Shown one piece after another: positions 43,601-56,676 of a stretch of DNA of 64,000 nucleotides (positions within the stretch are counted from its first letter, which is position 1; the number at the start of each line of letters is the position of its first letter). The DNA is taken from NCBI GenBank assembly GCA_020747065.1, contig JAGMVK010000015.1, positions 806,001 to 870,000 of the forward strand, read 5' to 3'. The position numbers and the translations under genes are program-made. Source of the DNA: Cadophora sp. MPI-SDFR-AT-0126 (lineage: Eukaryota; Ascomycota; Leotiomycetes; Helotiales; Ploettnerulaceae). Under the pieces are notes generated by a model. It worked only from the letters and a program-made list of their open reading frames with translations, did no database searches and was not told where the DNA came from.

Positions 43601-44273
43601 ATTTAGTCTCTCCCGACAGTCATTTGCTCGGTTGACCGTCTCACACAACAATTGCATTCAAGTGATCGGGCTGAGCTTTTCGGCCGTAAGTCCGTATCAC
43701 GCGAGAAGCACCAGCGAGCGCAGCCTGTTCCATCCTTCGACTTTATTTCCCGTTGAGCCGCAACCTCGAAATAGAAACACGGGCCTTTTCGTGTTCTGGC
43801 GCAGCTGAGACACGTTGTTCACCGATCCTCTGGAATGTTGCGTGTGGAGGAGCAGAGCCGGGGAAGTCAGCTGACTTTGAAATAAGGTAAGGGATGTTGA
43901 TGAGGTGATGCACAGCCCCTCCGCTCCCTCATCCTCAGCCTTACGGAACCCCGCGCCTCGTCCTATTTTCTGAACTTCCGTGATCGTGGCGGGCTGCTGC
44001 TGTGATCCTCAAGGCTTACATCGCCATTCTTGGCGAGTAATCTGCTGAGCTGCTGTGAAGCTGTAATGCTGTAGAGCTTGTAATACGAGAGTAAGTCAAC
44101 ACGAGATGGATGGATATATAAACCTCGTGGTCCTCGACCCAAAATCGAATATCATCATCATCAACAATCATCTACTACCAAGTCCAACAATCAAACACTT
44201 CCAACACACTTTCCACTTCACATCACTTCCAATACATCTTTTTAAGATCAATCATCCAACCAAATCAGTCAAA
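40666..44273. other. Intergenic with possible decayed regulator-like fragments
   Basis: Fragments that read like protein occur at 41231-41632 (minus strand; ETLPLLLMYRALSW...) and 42289-42615 (plus strand; MPWLAGLRDILEQ...LLNQLRQW), but neither has a convincing start, splice structure or intact domain. The interval 42900-44110 has no coding signal. Confidence 0.4.
44115..44122 (+). promoter_or_regulatory. TATA box of the small secreted protein gene
   Basis: TATATAAA lies 159 bp before the ATG at 44274 and is followed by an A/C/T-rich, G-poor leader, the usual look of a strongly expressed fungal promoter. Confidence 0.6.
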
Positions 44274-44642
44274 ATGCAATCCATCATCGCCCTTACCGTT
44301 GCCTTCCTCGCCGCCGCTGTCTCAGCAAACCCTTACCCGGCTGCAACCACCACCGTCCAATTCACCAACGATGCATCTGGACGCTCCGCCAACGTCCCCG
44401 TCGCTCTCGACGGCGCCAAGAACAGCGTCGCTACTCTCCTCGACAACTCCCCTCTCGATGTAGACTACACCTTCCTCGCCACCTCTTTCTTCCTGCAGTC
44501 CAACTTCCAGGGTGTCGAGTGCGACCTCTACATCGACAACTATGTCGTTACCATCACTGAGCAACACACCTTTGCTGGCTTTGCTCCCGTTGCTGCTCCA
44601 AAGGACTTGGTCAACGCTCAGATCGCTTGCTTCAAGTACTAA
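44274..44642 (+). CDS. Small secreted protein, 122 residues
   Basis: Single exon from ATG at 44274 with a GTCAAAATG context. Clear signal peptide (SIIALTVAFLAAAVSA, cleavage near Ala-Asn). The mature protein of about 105 residues contains VQFTNDASGRSANVPVALDG, a repeated aliphatic pattern typical of a compact beta-rich fold, and just two cysteines (GVECDLYI and QIACFKY) that could form one disulfide. Similar small secreted proteins with a VQLTN...NVPV opening are, as I recall, widespread in filamentous ascomycetes with unproven function. A good TATA box and leader suggest high expression. Confidence 0.82.
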   Translation: MQSIIALTVAFLAAAVSANPYPAATTTVQFTNDASGRSANVPVALDGAKNSVATLLDNSPLDVDYTFLATSFFLQSNFQGVECDLYIDNYVVTITEQHTFAGFAPVAAPKDLVNAQIACFKY

Positions 44643-47600
44643 GTGGAGCTTCCTATCGGATAGAGGGAATGAGGAGTTGGGAATTTGTACTTTCTGATTT
44701 TTTGTTTGGTTTTGCATAGCATGGGCGGTTCGCATTTTAGATGGGATGGTGGAAAATGGGGAACAGCATCGGGTTATGGAGTTCTGCATTTACATGCATG
44801 GGCCAGTTTGGAACTGGCAATGTTCTGCTGAGATGTAGCATCTCTTACATTCCTTAATCAATACATCATATTGAAAATTCGTACTCTCACTCGTAAAATA
44901 TCTTGCTTGTGCTAAATTGTGCTCCTTGCAGCAATTGGCATTGGGGAGCCTCTAGGTGTGGTGATCATCATCTCTTGGACACAGCTATTATAAACTTCCC
45001 TTCTCTCAAAATCTTCGAAGATTCAAAACTGCAAATATAAGACTCTCGTCAGAAAGACTGTGTTCATCTAAATCCAAAGCGTCAATGAATAAAGAGTGTC
45101 AATGCCCAATATCTGGAAGTGCGGGGTATGTCCGACTGCGAAATCTTCGCTATTGTAAACACAGAGCCACCATAAAGCACTGCAAATGTGGTACTCATAC
45201 AAATACTATTTATGTCAACTATCTCATCCGGAACCTCCAAGAAATTGAGCGTTGCTCTCTTCCCAAAGGCGTAAGATCAATTGATCCCCCCCCCAACACC
45301 CCAACTATTTGCGCCGTATTTAGGGATTCGCTTAAAGTCAGGCAGCTCTTCGTTGAACATCAACAAAAGTGACTTCTCCCACCAAATACCAAATGATACA
45401 GCGCTCGAACAGCTAGGTGTCTGTAGTCTTACAATATCCAATTCCTGGTACTTTGGTCTTGGAGCTTTGAAAACAAACGGGTTTTACACATGAACAACCT
45501 GTCTCAGTTTCCACGTGGGTCCTTGAATCCCGGGACACCTTGGTCTCGGCTTAACAAAGCACATAGAAAGCACTCAAATAAATGAGATCTTATATCGAAG
45601 AGTAACATGAGCTTACACTCTGGACAAAATTTATCATCTCTGCAACAGAATCATACCGCATCATGATCTATGAAAATAGCTCCTTCCCCTCTTCTCAAAC
45701 CGCAAGTAAAACTACCAAGAAATCATAATTTCAGTTATCAGATGTGCCTCTGATATTCAGAAGATATATTTTCGAAACGAGAGAGGATGACGGTATTCAT
45801 TTCAAATTAAAAACAGCTCCTCTGAAAATTCCAACATCGAGAATTTTCTGCTCTTTCTCTTCACATGCTATGATCACCGCTGCCAACCAGATAGCATGCA
45901 ATGCCCAACATTAGAAGCGAGAAAATCCAACTCTTGAAAGCATTTGATACTCTCGGATTGTATACACATGCTATCAAACATTGTTCAAGTCCAAGGTAGA
46001 GAATTCTGTGCAGAACAAGTGTACGCTCTTTCCACTCCATACATTTTAAAGCTGAAGAAGAAAGTACTGGGGCATGCAGTATGCAATCCAGAATTTCAGA
46101 AAAGCAATTTTGCGAAAGATAATTTCTGCCTTTATTTTTGAGTCTCAATCGAGGGACAACTATTTGGTACTCAGTTCAAATCCCATGATGATCCTAGTGA
46201 AGTAGATTTCAAGTGACTATATTACGACGTTAAGAATTGTTTCAGGTGGATCAGAAAACACTTGTGTTTCTTGGAGTGTTTGCTAAGTCATGGGCGGAGC
46301 CACAAGCGAGAAAATTAGGAAGGGAATAACTACCACCTTGCAAGATGTCGTCTTCTCGACTTATAAGAGAGAATATCAAGAGCATTAATTGAAAGCTTTG
46401 TAATTGTAAGGACCCTGGGAATGGCCAGAACACAAAGCAAAGTCTGAAAAGACTTATTTCCAAGACGGTCACTACGAGAATCAGGAAAGTATAATAGAGA
46501 CAGAAGAACGACCAAAATCTAATGCGCGCTCTTTCCCCATTTCCACTGTTCTCTTAAACAGAGCTCCGCCCATCCCGCAACATCCGCACAATCCATTCTC
46601 CAAACCCTGACAAAACGCAAATAATTAAAACTTCGCAGATTGCAAAACTCCCCACGAGAAAAGCACTGGCCAAGAACCACCAAAACAATGAAACGTTACC
46701 ACGAAAGTGGATCTCAATTCAATCACCACAAGTAATCTTCCCCTGATCAGAGCACCTCGGCCCGTCTCTCCACTCCTCGAACCATGAAGCTGGTACTAGC
46801 ATACATGAAGCAATTCATAAGAGGTAGCCATTCGGAGATAAAACACCCTTGCTGAACGGGAATAATGGACTGCGACCCCTGGGAGAGGAATGGAGACTCG
46901 CTTACAGTGTTTGGAACTCAAAAATCTGCACGGTGTCTGAATCGAGTGGAGACAAGAAAGGTTGATCCGGATAGCTTCATCCGTGTCTCCGTATAATAGA
47001 GTTTGGATAGGGGAAGGTATTGAGCAATTTCGGGATTTGCTCTGGCTTGTATGATAATGAAACAGAAGCCGGAGCAGGAAACCAAAGAATGTGAAGATTT
47101 TATTCTGTCAGAGCAAGAACACAGAACAGCATAGGGGGACGGAAAACTTTGCGCGAAAAATTCTTTCTGGAAGTGAATCAATCAATAAGACAGGGATAGA
47201 TTTGCGTAAAAAAGAGAAAAGTGGTGAGAAGAAAGAAGGCTTGAACGTTGAAGAAAAGGTTGATTCGGTCTGCGCACATCCGCCCAAGCTTATCCTGTGG
47301 ACGAAAAACTACGTTCCAGGACCCGACGGTCTGGTTGGGCGTCAGGTCTGATAGTCATTGCGAAATTCTCCGAGGAATGAGGAGACGAGCCTTAACCCTG
47401 TCCTTGAGCTTATCGTAGAGGATTGTTCTTCGCCGTTGAACTGCGGGGATGCGATTCAAGGATCCATGGAAGGGACAAGCCGGTCGTCTATCGCTGGGAT
47501 GCACGAGTACCGTAGTATCCTAGATCCTCAGGGGAGGATACTTTCGGCAGTTGAGTGCGGACTGACGGATGGAAAGGCAGAGATAAAGACATGTGATATG

Positions 47601-50600
47601 ATTTGATATCTCATATGTTTGGGGGCGGTGTGCTTCGAGCTGCATTAGGGCTTCCTCGGCAGCAGATTCCGTACAGTTGCGCTGAGTTGAATTGAAGCGC
47701 GGTGCAAGCGCGATTGGTACAAATGTAACGAGAGGATTCCATTGGCTATTTTGTCTTCTGGCAGCAGATGGATGAGGTACGGATTCTCGCCTCCCGAGAA
47801 CGAGGAGCATCTTCTCAGATCCGGTATCTGGTCATCGTGGTGTGTAATATGTCATTCTCGAACTAGGCAACTCATCGCTCGATTGTAACACAGGGGTGGG
47901 AACGAGATGCTATGGCATGCCATGCCATTTTACAGGGCGCGGCCGCAAACTTGAAAATTGTGCAGCGTCGAGTTGGCGAATCGAGATCGAGGTTGGTGTC
48001 TCGTTCGTTGGTGGCTCAAAGGCTCGACGATAGAATGGAGTGTGGCGTTCTAGGAGAAAGTTACCGACCGATTCGAAGCCAGCTTCCAGCCTTCAAGTGA
48101 TGAGAAATGTGACATAGAACCATGAAATATTGATCACATCTGTGAGGGTTGCATGGTATTATTGCTTACCGGCACGCTCGGAATAGGCATGCACTGTGTC
48201 TATTCCATTGAAGCACAGAAGGCTCCTTGTCCACGGTACGGTGAGACCTTTCGCCCCGGGCCGAGAGCTTAATGTCTTTAGGAAGTGCGGGGCAAGATGT
48301 CTCGTCCTCCATTTTCAATGAGAGACATGGTGTTTGAAAGAGTGCAGGTATTTAGTTTGACAACAGATACTGAAGTGCAATGATTCGAGTGCCAGATGCA
48401 ATCCACCGCTCGTGGCACAAGTCCCAGACATGATGCATATCAATACGATCAATACCGCAATAAGCTGCATCGATGGCATGACCAAATAGATTGCTCCATA
48501 CGGCGGTGTGTGGCAGGATGGCCACTCATTGTGAAGCGTTCAATCAGAGCCGTAAGACACTTCTGGTAGCCAGAGTATCGGAATTGAGATGCAGGTAATA
48601 GTCCTCGATGTGCGTAGATCTTACGTACCTGCTAATGAAATGATGTCTCTAGTTCGGTGTGATGCTGGGGAGATGGTGTTTGGATCCCAGAACCTCACTA
48701 TCGGATGTGAAATGGCGGTCGGGATGACTGGTTGCTGCCGGCTCTGTCTGCGGGGTCAGGGAGGACAATCCTGCATGCCGAAGGAGCTGCGGGCAGTAAA
48801 TTAACCAGGTGATTATCGGTTCCATGAGACTGGTACACATTCACGAATGGGGATTGATCCAGCTTCGGAGATTTTTCAAACATGGGAGGGATGGTGATGC
48901 AGGTGAGCAATAGTTTAACATGCATGGTCTGTCTGGTGATAGTTCGAGAAAGTGATGCACGGATCCAAAAAGGATAGCGATGTCGACTTTCCAAGTAGTC
49001 GATCTCGCACCTTCCACTTCGAGCGTCATCATTTGATCGTCCTTGTGTGTTGCTTGAGACACGAGGAGACATGGTTTCCAGCCACCATGCACACCAAGCC
49101 GATCAGCCTCTGCAGCTGCCCAAGTACCTCGTTACATCGTCGTAGATAAACTTCTCGTGCCCTTGACCCAGAAGCCACTTTGGAACACGAGACTTCGCAG
49201 AATGTCACTGCCGATGTTCCCGTCGCTGACATGTTCCGATGCTGGGTACGAGATCCCCGAGGCTTTTACAGAACAAAACCTAATCGCCGTGCTCAACCAA
49301 AGTGAGAGAATGATGTCCCAAGAACCTGGATATTGGGACGTGGTAGTTTGTGTAACGGAGGAAGTGTGGGACTGAGATCTGGATGTGTTCTTGCTGTGAT
49401 AACTGAAAAATCCCCGACGGCAGTACTTGGGAGACAATGTGGACAAGGTTTTTGATTTCTGGGTCGGCGATTGAGGCGTGATCTCAAATATCCATCGTGG
49501 CACTGGGACACCGAGGAGAAGCTCGGGGATCTTGGACTCGGAGATGCTAGTTGCAGACTGAAAAGGCTACCCGAGGCAGGATTTGTACAAATGAATGAGC
49601 AAGATGCCAGAAAACGGAGAAAGGAAGTTGAACAGAATTCTTAAAGGGGCAAAAATCCATGCGTAAGGACGTATTGCACAGGCTTGGAAGGGACGACACT
49701 GCTCTCGTCGATATTCTGGGAAGTAGCACCTAAAACTTCTTCTCTCAACTGGGACTGAAAAATATCTTCGAGGTCCTTCCTCACGAACAACGAAAATGGA
49801 GTAGAAAATCAAGAACAGAAGCTTAGCAAATACAGAAGCAAATCAATATCAGATAAATTCCTCCAACTTACAACCGGAAAAATCCATTGTTCTGAAATCT
49901 TACACGAAACCACCACCCACCGGAACACATCTTCGCCCAATATCAAAAACCCCAGACACATCCATCCTGACCTTCCACCTATCTTGACAACAAAAACAAA
50001 GTCCGAGGACTCCGAAACTCCTCGCCTCAAAATTGACACCATGACACTACACTACTCATGATTCCCATCCCAGTACCGGCTGGCCTACTGTCGATCACGG
50101 CACTTAACTTAGGTCGAAGGGTTCGACCATAACCTCCTTCCTATTTGATATAATGACTTGCAGATCAGATCGCGAAAAACTTCCGCGGAGGACTGACTTG
50201 CAGAATGGGAATTCGCCGAATTGAAACTGAATTGAATTGACTGATTGGCCTCGAGACGAAGCACGAAGTCGCTTGACTACGGTACTGGTAAACTTGGGAT
50301 TGCATTGAGATATTGCGCGCTTTGCGTGGATGGATGGAAGATGGGATGGATGATCAATTTAAATCGTAAAGCTCTAATGCAGATAGATAGATCATTGTGC
50401 CCGGAATCCAACACAGGGAGAAAAGGCAATTCAATAAAAAACGAGCGCAAGAAAAAGTACGAAAGAGGGAGGCGATTTGGGAATGAAGCAATTCGAAAAG
50501 AGTGCGAAAAGACATAGGCGGGGCTTGACGGAGGGGGAGGAGGAGGGAGAACAGAGCTAAAATACTTGGCTTGGCTCATGTTCTTCCGCCGTGACAGAAC

Positions 50601-51148
50601 GATTGTCTCCTCTTGCCGAGGAAATGGAAATAGAAAGAGAGTCATGAAATGATAAAGTCAGCTCTTTCATATCATACCAAGTACTCTTCATATGTTTTTT
50701 CCCTCACAGAAGTCAAAAAAAAACCCCCCTACGTTGTTTGCTCGCTCGCTCTGTAAATCTCCCATCTACTCCCATTTCTTGTCCTCCATTTCCCATGGCT
50801 CTCCCTCACAAGCGAAGTCCATCCACACAACTCACCTCGGCTCATCCTTCACGTAAGTACTTCCACCCAGCCTAGCACGGCACAAACACCCCTGCCCCTC
50901 CATCCATCTATCCTAACCGAGCCATCAATCAGTGTGTCAGCACCAAAACTCAATCAATCCACAATCCACCCCCTGTCCGGCTGAGTGAGACACACCCACC
51001 AGGAGTAAGCATCCCTGTCGCGCGCCACAGAACAGGGAATCTGCGTCCCAGCCCGTCGGGTGGGTGTGAAGCCTGATTTTGGAGGATGGACTCGCTTGTG
51101 TTGGAATCAGATTGGTGCGCTGGGTGGGAGGGGGAGGTGATTGGATGG

Positions 51149-51178
51149 ATTGATAGATGTATGGATGGATGGATGGGT
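51149..51178. repeat. GGAT/GATG microsatellite
   Basis: Imperfect runs of TGGATGGAT type (TGGATTGATAG..., ATGGATGGATGGATGGG). Low-complexity DNA inside the gene-poor region, not in a gene. Confidence 0.7.
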
Positions 51179-54100
51179 TTGGGCTGAGGAGGAGGATGAG
51201 AAGGGAAGGTCTGTGCAGATTGAAGCAGGGCAGGATGAGGATATGAAAGACAGGGAAGAGGGGGTTTTGGCGGTAAAGGCGATGGGGATTTTTATTTCAA
51301 AATTTTATTTTCCGAGGTTTTGATGCTGATGGACCAAGGGAAGGAAGGAAGGGCTGATGTATTTTGATGAGGGGATGAGATGGAGAACAGGGTTGAGTTT
51401 TTGAGTTTGAGATAAGGATAATGATAAGACAGCATGTGTTATCGATATCATGTCGATAAAGGGGTACCTTTGTCAATGATATTGACCGAGGTCTGAAGAA
51501 ATACACCGCTTGGAGAACTCCAGTCGACTGATGAGATGCGGTGAGTGGAATCCGCCAAATGAGGCCAGCGTGTTCGGAGCGTGCATATCATCGCCCAACG
51601 AGGTTTGAGATCACCCTCATCATCACCGCAGCTCGCATCATCTCCGGAACATTGAACCAGACCACTGGGAATCGTACACGGCATCAAGCGTCTCCCTCTC
51701 CTTGCCCCTTTTCCATTTACTTTCACATCATGCGTCGGAGCTTCGCAAAAATCCTCACCTCCTGTTCTCTGTCCTGACCTGATTGGGTACCGACTGAACA
51801 TCTCCGACACGCCCTAGCCAGCGCTTATTGCCACGGAACAGCAAACTTGCTTCTCGAAGGTATCCATACTCAAAAATAGAAATGTACCCTTGTAGCTCCG
51901 TGCTGGACGTGTACAGTACATACGACATGTAGAGTTTGCGATTGTGACAAAGGTACATGTACGTGTGCAAGGGTACCGAATCCTTGGTTCGGTGAGCGGT
52001 GGAAAGTTTGTGTGGGATGAGACCCGGGAAGCTGGATGGAGCCAGCTCGGTGTGATACGATGTGATTCGCTGTGCCGGCGACTTGAACCATCACGGCGAG
52101 TGCGTATGTACGAAAGGTACTTACTGTCGTATTCACGTACTACCTACCGCTGTTGGATGGAAGCATTGAGGTAAGTGACCATCATCTCCGTGAATCTAAT
52201 GTTTGCCAGCAGGAGAAATGGTGGCTTGAGACGGAGGACACTTGCGTACTCAATCGATGTTCGGCTCCGATTCTCGTTCGAGGAGAACTCCAACAAATAC
52301 TCCGTACGTCCCTAGGTGTTTTTCCCACCATGTGATTGACTGTCCACCATGTTATCCGTCGCCTAGATTGTGAGTATCGATGTGGCTATCTGACAGATAT
52401 AGCCTCCAATATCCTATATTAAATCCAGAATCCAGACTCTGTGTTTGGCTTGGCTGTTGGTAGTTTTCCCCCAATCCTCAAGTAGACTGAGTGCAGGTAT
52501 ACGCAACCATCCGATTCGACCCAGACTAGGCCGTATCATGGGCCGTAATCATGCATGTATGATTGCATATGCAAGAGCCTTCTCCCTCGGGATAGACAGG
52601 GCTGGATGGTGGGATGAAAGCGTGACGCTCCTCGCCGCTGTGTGGTGCTTTGGTTGGTCGTGCGGCTCGGTGTGGAGAGCTTGCTTTGCTCCTGTTCGTC
52701 GGCTCGGGATGTTTTTTGTTGGTATATCTACTCGAGTGAGGCCTTGTGATTCGATAGCTATTCGGCTCTAGCCGTACCAGGTCCCGTGTGAGGAGGTCTT
52801 TCCCGTCGCGTCTGCTGTCAGCTGGAACGAAGATTTTCTGGAAGATCTTTCTTGGGGTCGTATATCATGCAGTCATGTGCAGTGAAGAAGTTTAAAGGAG
52901 AGAAGGAAGGATGCAAGGCAAGTCAGCGATCCGCATCCCTCGACTTCGGATCGACTGAGCCAATTTGACTTACTGGATGTCCGATTCTGTGGCATCTCCA
53001 TGTCCCAATTACCACAAACTGGTATCGGCGCTGTAAGATGGTGTTGTGGTACATAAGTGGATTGGGTACTGTACGAGGCTAGTAGTATGGTTGGTCTCCC
53101 AAGTATTGATGGGGCGTAGACAGTGCACCTTACATTCCGTTGTTGGTGCAGTGTCAGCACCAGGGCGTGCGTGGCATGCGCTGGGATCGATTTGTTGGTG
53201 GAATGGGAGTGTAGTGAGTGGTTGAGAGATCATGCAACCATATCGTACATTTACAGCACGGAATGAAAATGTGCAGCTCAGCTTTCGTAGGATTTGTCGT
53301 GTTGTGAGAAGAAGAAAGGTGGTGTTGCAGGTATGGTGCGGGTGGGTGCGGGCCTTCACTCAACCCGCCCATGCAGAACGCTGAGTCCTGGTTGGCGAAC
53401 CAAACTGTCGGGCCTGACTACACTTCCTTCGTACTGGGTAAGGTTATGTCTTGTCCAGGGTTCAGGAATCAGGATGCAAAAGCTGTTCCAATCAAAACAA
53501 GAGCATTGACGTAGGAGTGAATTTGTCTCACCTAGCGCTCTTCTTGAGGCACAGCAGAGGTTTCCTCAGCATTTTTTATTATCATTTGCTCTGTTTTTGG
53601 TTGCTCGCACCGTAGTGATGAGTGATGTGTTGTGACGGACATGCAGACGGGCGTGCCGCTGGCTCGGTACTCAATGAATCATCGTATCGACGAAATGAAT
53701 GGTACCCTGACGCTGGGCCGTGTTTGTCATTTCGGTGCCGCTGGGATCGATGGTCATCATACATTGAAGGGCCGAAAGCAACACGGTTTCTTATTTGATG
53801 CAAAGATTTTGAGATGCTGGTGATCCCGTATGACGGTAACAAGGACAAGGATACGTTGGCTGTCTGGGTGGTAGCTGCACAAGTATATTTCCGAGCCCTG
53901 TCTGTTGGTCAGATTAAATCTTTGGGCGGCGGCGCGGGCACAGACAGAAAAATGTGACTGTGTTACTTGACCGGGAAGCTGGGCTTTTAGGATATAATGA
54001 GGTGGAAGAGCTACAAGAATATCTAGATTCCCCTTCTAGCTCATCTGGATATGTATTTAGGTCTGGAAAGCCTACGACTCCAAGAGTCTAATACATAAAA

Positions 54101-56136
54101 TTGTGTCCAAAAATCGAATTAGATGGTTGCAGCCTTAGAACTAGTGGGAAGATGCGCAAAAGTTCAGGATCTACCTGGAGACTTCCAACAAGCCAGTGGC
54201 ATCCACGAATCGCTATGCGTCGTGGCTCCGGTTTGCTGTACTTCAAAAGTGGCTTTTCTTTCTTTTCGTGGACGAGAACCGAAATGCTTGAAGCAGATCA
54301 GATGAATAAAAATGAATGGCCTAGTTTAGCGCTGTCTTCTTTCTTGTCTTCCTGAATTTCTCTCTGCTCACCATCCACGCCAACACATCACGACCTCGCT
54401 TCACAGACCCAAGTAATCCACCGTATCAAAACACGGCGGAAGGGACTAAACAGACCCAAACTCCTGTCCTTCAGACCAGATGATTGTTTCGTTTCATCTC
54501 CGTGGAGGCCCCCATCCATCCTCCACAGCCCATGCCAGGACGAGTAATCTGCCTTGCAATCATTTGATTGGGTTCCGAAAGTACGGATCTCTGGTCCGTT
54601 TGATAGACGAATAGGAACGATACCCCCCGATTCCAGGGCCAAACACCAACAGCTGCTTGAAAGGGGCACAGGTTTTAACATGTGATAGAAACACATGGAG
54701 CGTACTCCGATTCGCATTACTTGACTTTGATCTTGGATCCCAGTAGCCGCCAGTAATTGTGATACAGATAGGGGATATTCGGCCTCCACTTGAACCCTCA
54801 GCCTTCTTTGGCCCTGGTTTCGATGCCATCTGGTCTGAACATTCGAAACGCTTGCTCCCTTTATCCTTTATCCGCCACCTTCTGCCGTTACCTTTCCGTT
54901 GTTTATTTTCAGGTTGTGGAGACGAGATAGTGCGACTGGCCTGTTCAAAGGCAAATCTTGTTACCGCTCAGTGGAGAGAAAACTACTTGCTGCACCAGAA
55001 GCTTTTTATATCTTCTAGCGCATATCTGCAGGACTTCTGAGAAGTATCCCTTTTGAAACTTTCTGCAGGCTTTTGTTGGATTGAATTTTGTAAGGATCTC
55101 TAGCTGCATTGAGCATCTCGTAAACCTGGTTCTTGTCCTGGGCTTGGACACCGATCCAAGTCATCTGCCATTGCACCACTCACTACCCGGCTCCAGCAAT
55201 AGTAAGAGTAAGGTAACAAATCCCGAACTACCTTCGCGATCGAGCGTCCGATTGATCAACAGCTAAGCTAAATCTAATCAGCAACAAATCTCCGAAGCAG
55301 CAAAACCTGTTCTCCTCCTCAATCCACTTTCAGTTTCTAGTCCCGCTGGTCAGGTCATCCACGAGTCAAACACTCAAATCCTTCTGCCCTCTCCTCTCCT
55401 CTCCCCTCCCCAAACTCTCCAAGCGAGGCGAGCACGAGGCACTGGAACACCAAGCGGCCGGTGCCCATCAGCTGCAAGCCACCTGTACCAATTACCCAGC
55501 AAACCCCCAAAGTCTAATTCCATTCCGCGGTCAGCTACAGGTAGCACAGCGTAGCTACAGGCTTGGGAGCGTTCGGGCTACAGGCTACACAACGCTAACT
55601 GGACGCTACGGTGCCGTCGGTGCCATTCCCGTCCCAAGGGCAAGGACAAGGACTTTGAATGCTGGGACGAATCTGGGACTGGGATTGGACTGGGAAAGCT
55701 AGCGGCGCACTGTACTGTACTGGAAATTCGTGAAGGGCTGGCTAGCACTAGACGCTGTGCTATTCGTTGGAATTCAGATTGTACAGTCCAGTCCAGTCCA
55801 GTACCGCCGCTGCTGACCCTGTCATCGCCCTGTTTGCTGCCCTGCAATTAATTCCCTGCCCTACCCTACCCTACCCTGTTCTGACTCGCTGGGTTCAGGT
55901 CTGCCACTTCCCGTACGTGCCCAAGAGAATTCAGTCAGCGAGTGGGTGAGGCTGTAAGACGCTTTTCCAGAAGAAGACAGCTCCGCCAGGCAAGGAAGGA
56001 CCAGGGAATTATTTAGAACAGGGCAGGCCGTGGAGAGGAAGCCAGAGGAGACAAGAGGTGCATTTCCCTTGACAGGGGATTCAGTTGACCCCGAGAACAG
56101 ACGATTGATTGCCAGCCAAAGTCAGACCCAACATAA

Positions 56137-56167
56137 ACCCAAGCCCAAGCCCAAGCCCAAGCCCAGG
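56137..56167. repeat. CCCAAG hexanucleotide repeat
   Basis: Four or more CCCAAG units in a row followed by degenerate CCCAGG/CCCAAA units, about 510 bp before the laeA start codon, at the edge of its leader. Confidence 0.8.
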
Positions 56168-56254
56168 CCCAAACCTACACCCAAACCCTTATGGGTATCG
56201 AACTAGCCCCGAGCTAAACTGTGCCTCCTGTGCTTCTTTGGGACCCGCTACCTC

Positions 56255-56392
56255 ATGCTAAAACACACCATATCAATTACATACATAGCACTACTCCCCC
56301 TCCATTCGCTCATCCGTCCATCGTTCCTAGAACCAAAGACTCTGACGCCAGACGCCAAACGCCAACGAGTTGCCTGCCAGTACCAGCTTTAA
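56255..56392 (+). promoter_or_regulatory. Possible upstream ORFs in the laeA leader
   Basis: If the transcript starts upstream of 56255, its leader contains a 45-codon ATG frame at 56255-56392. A second, four-codon frame (ATG ATA TTA TAA) at 56618-56629 lies 47 nt before the main ATG. Such uORFs often reduce translation of the main frame. The transcription start is not visible, so this is conditional. Confidence 0.35.
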
Positions 56393-56676
56393 CTTCTGCA
56401 CCCTTCCCGTCACCGACACCGAAAAACCACCATTACTTCAACAACCAAAAGCCCACCCACTGCTATATAGCTCGACTTTCTACGCACCATCACTTCAATT
56501 TACTCCGGTCGTTTCCTACACATCTACACCACATCCTCCACTACACTTTACACTGCAACCTAGTATACCGACTTCCACGAATACACCAACACCCCATCTT
56601 CCACGTACGAGCAGCAGATGATATTATAAGAAATCCAGCGATCCTTGCGACAAATTACCCCTACATAACTGTCTCG

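Larger units (their letters stand above)
44643..56676. other. 12-kb gene-poor region upstream of laeA
   Basis: I examined the open frames in this interval: none exceeds about 170 codons and none shows a domain, signal peptide or convincing splice pattern. It includes AT-rich stretches (45.4-47.2 kb), tetranucleotide GGAT runs (51.14-51.18 kb), a CCCTA run (55.86 kb) and a CCCAAG run (56.14 kb). It could hold long non-coding transcripts or regulatory DNA, or unrecognised lineage-specific genes. Confidence 0.5.

Noticed and set aside
55858..55878. CCCTA repeats that look telomere-like
   Set aside because: The unit is a pentamer (CCCTA) rather than the fungal telomeric CCCTAA, is only a few copies long and lies inside ordinary intergenic DNA.
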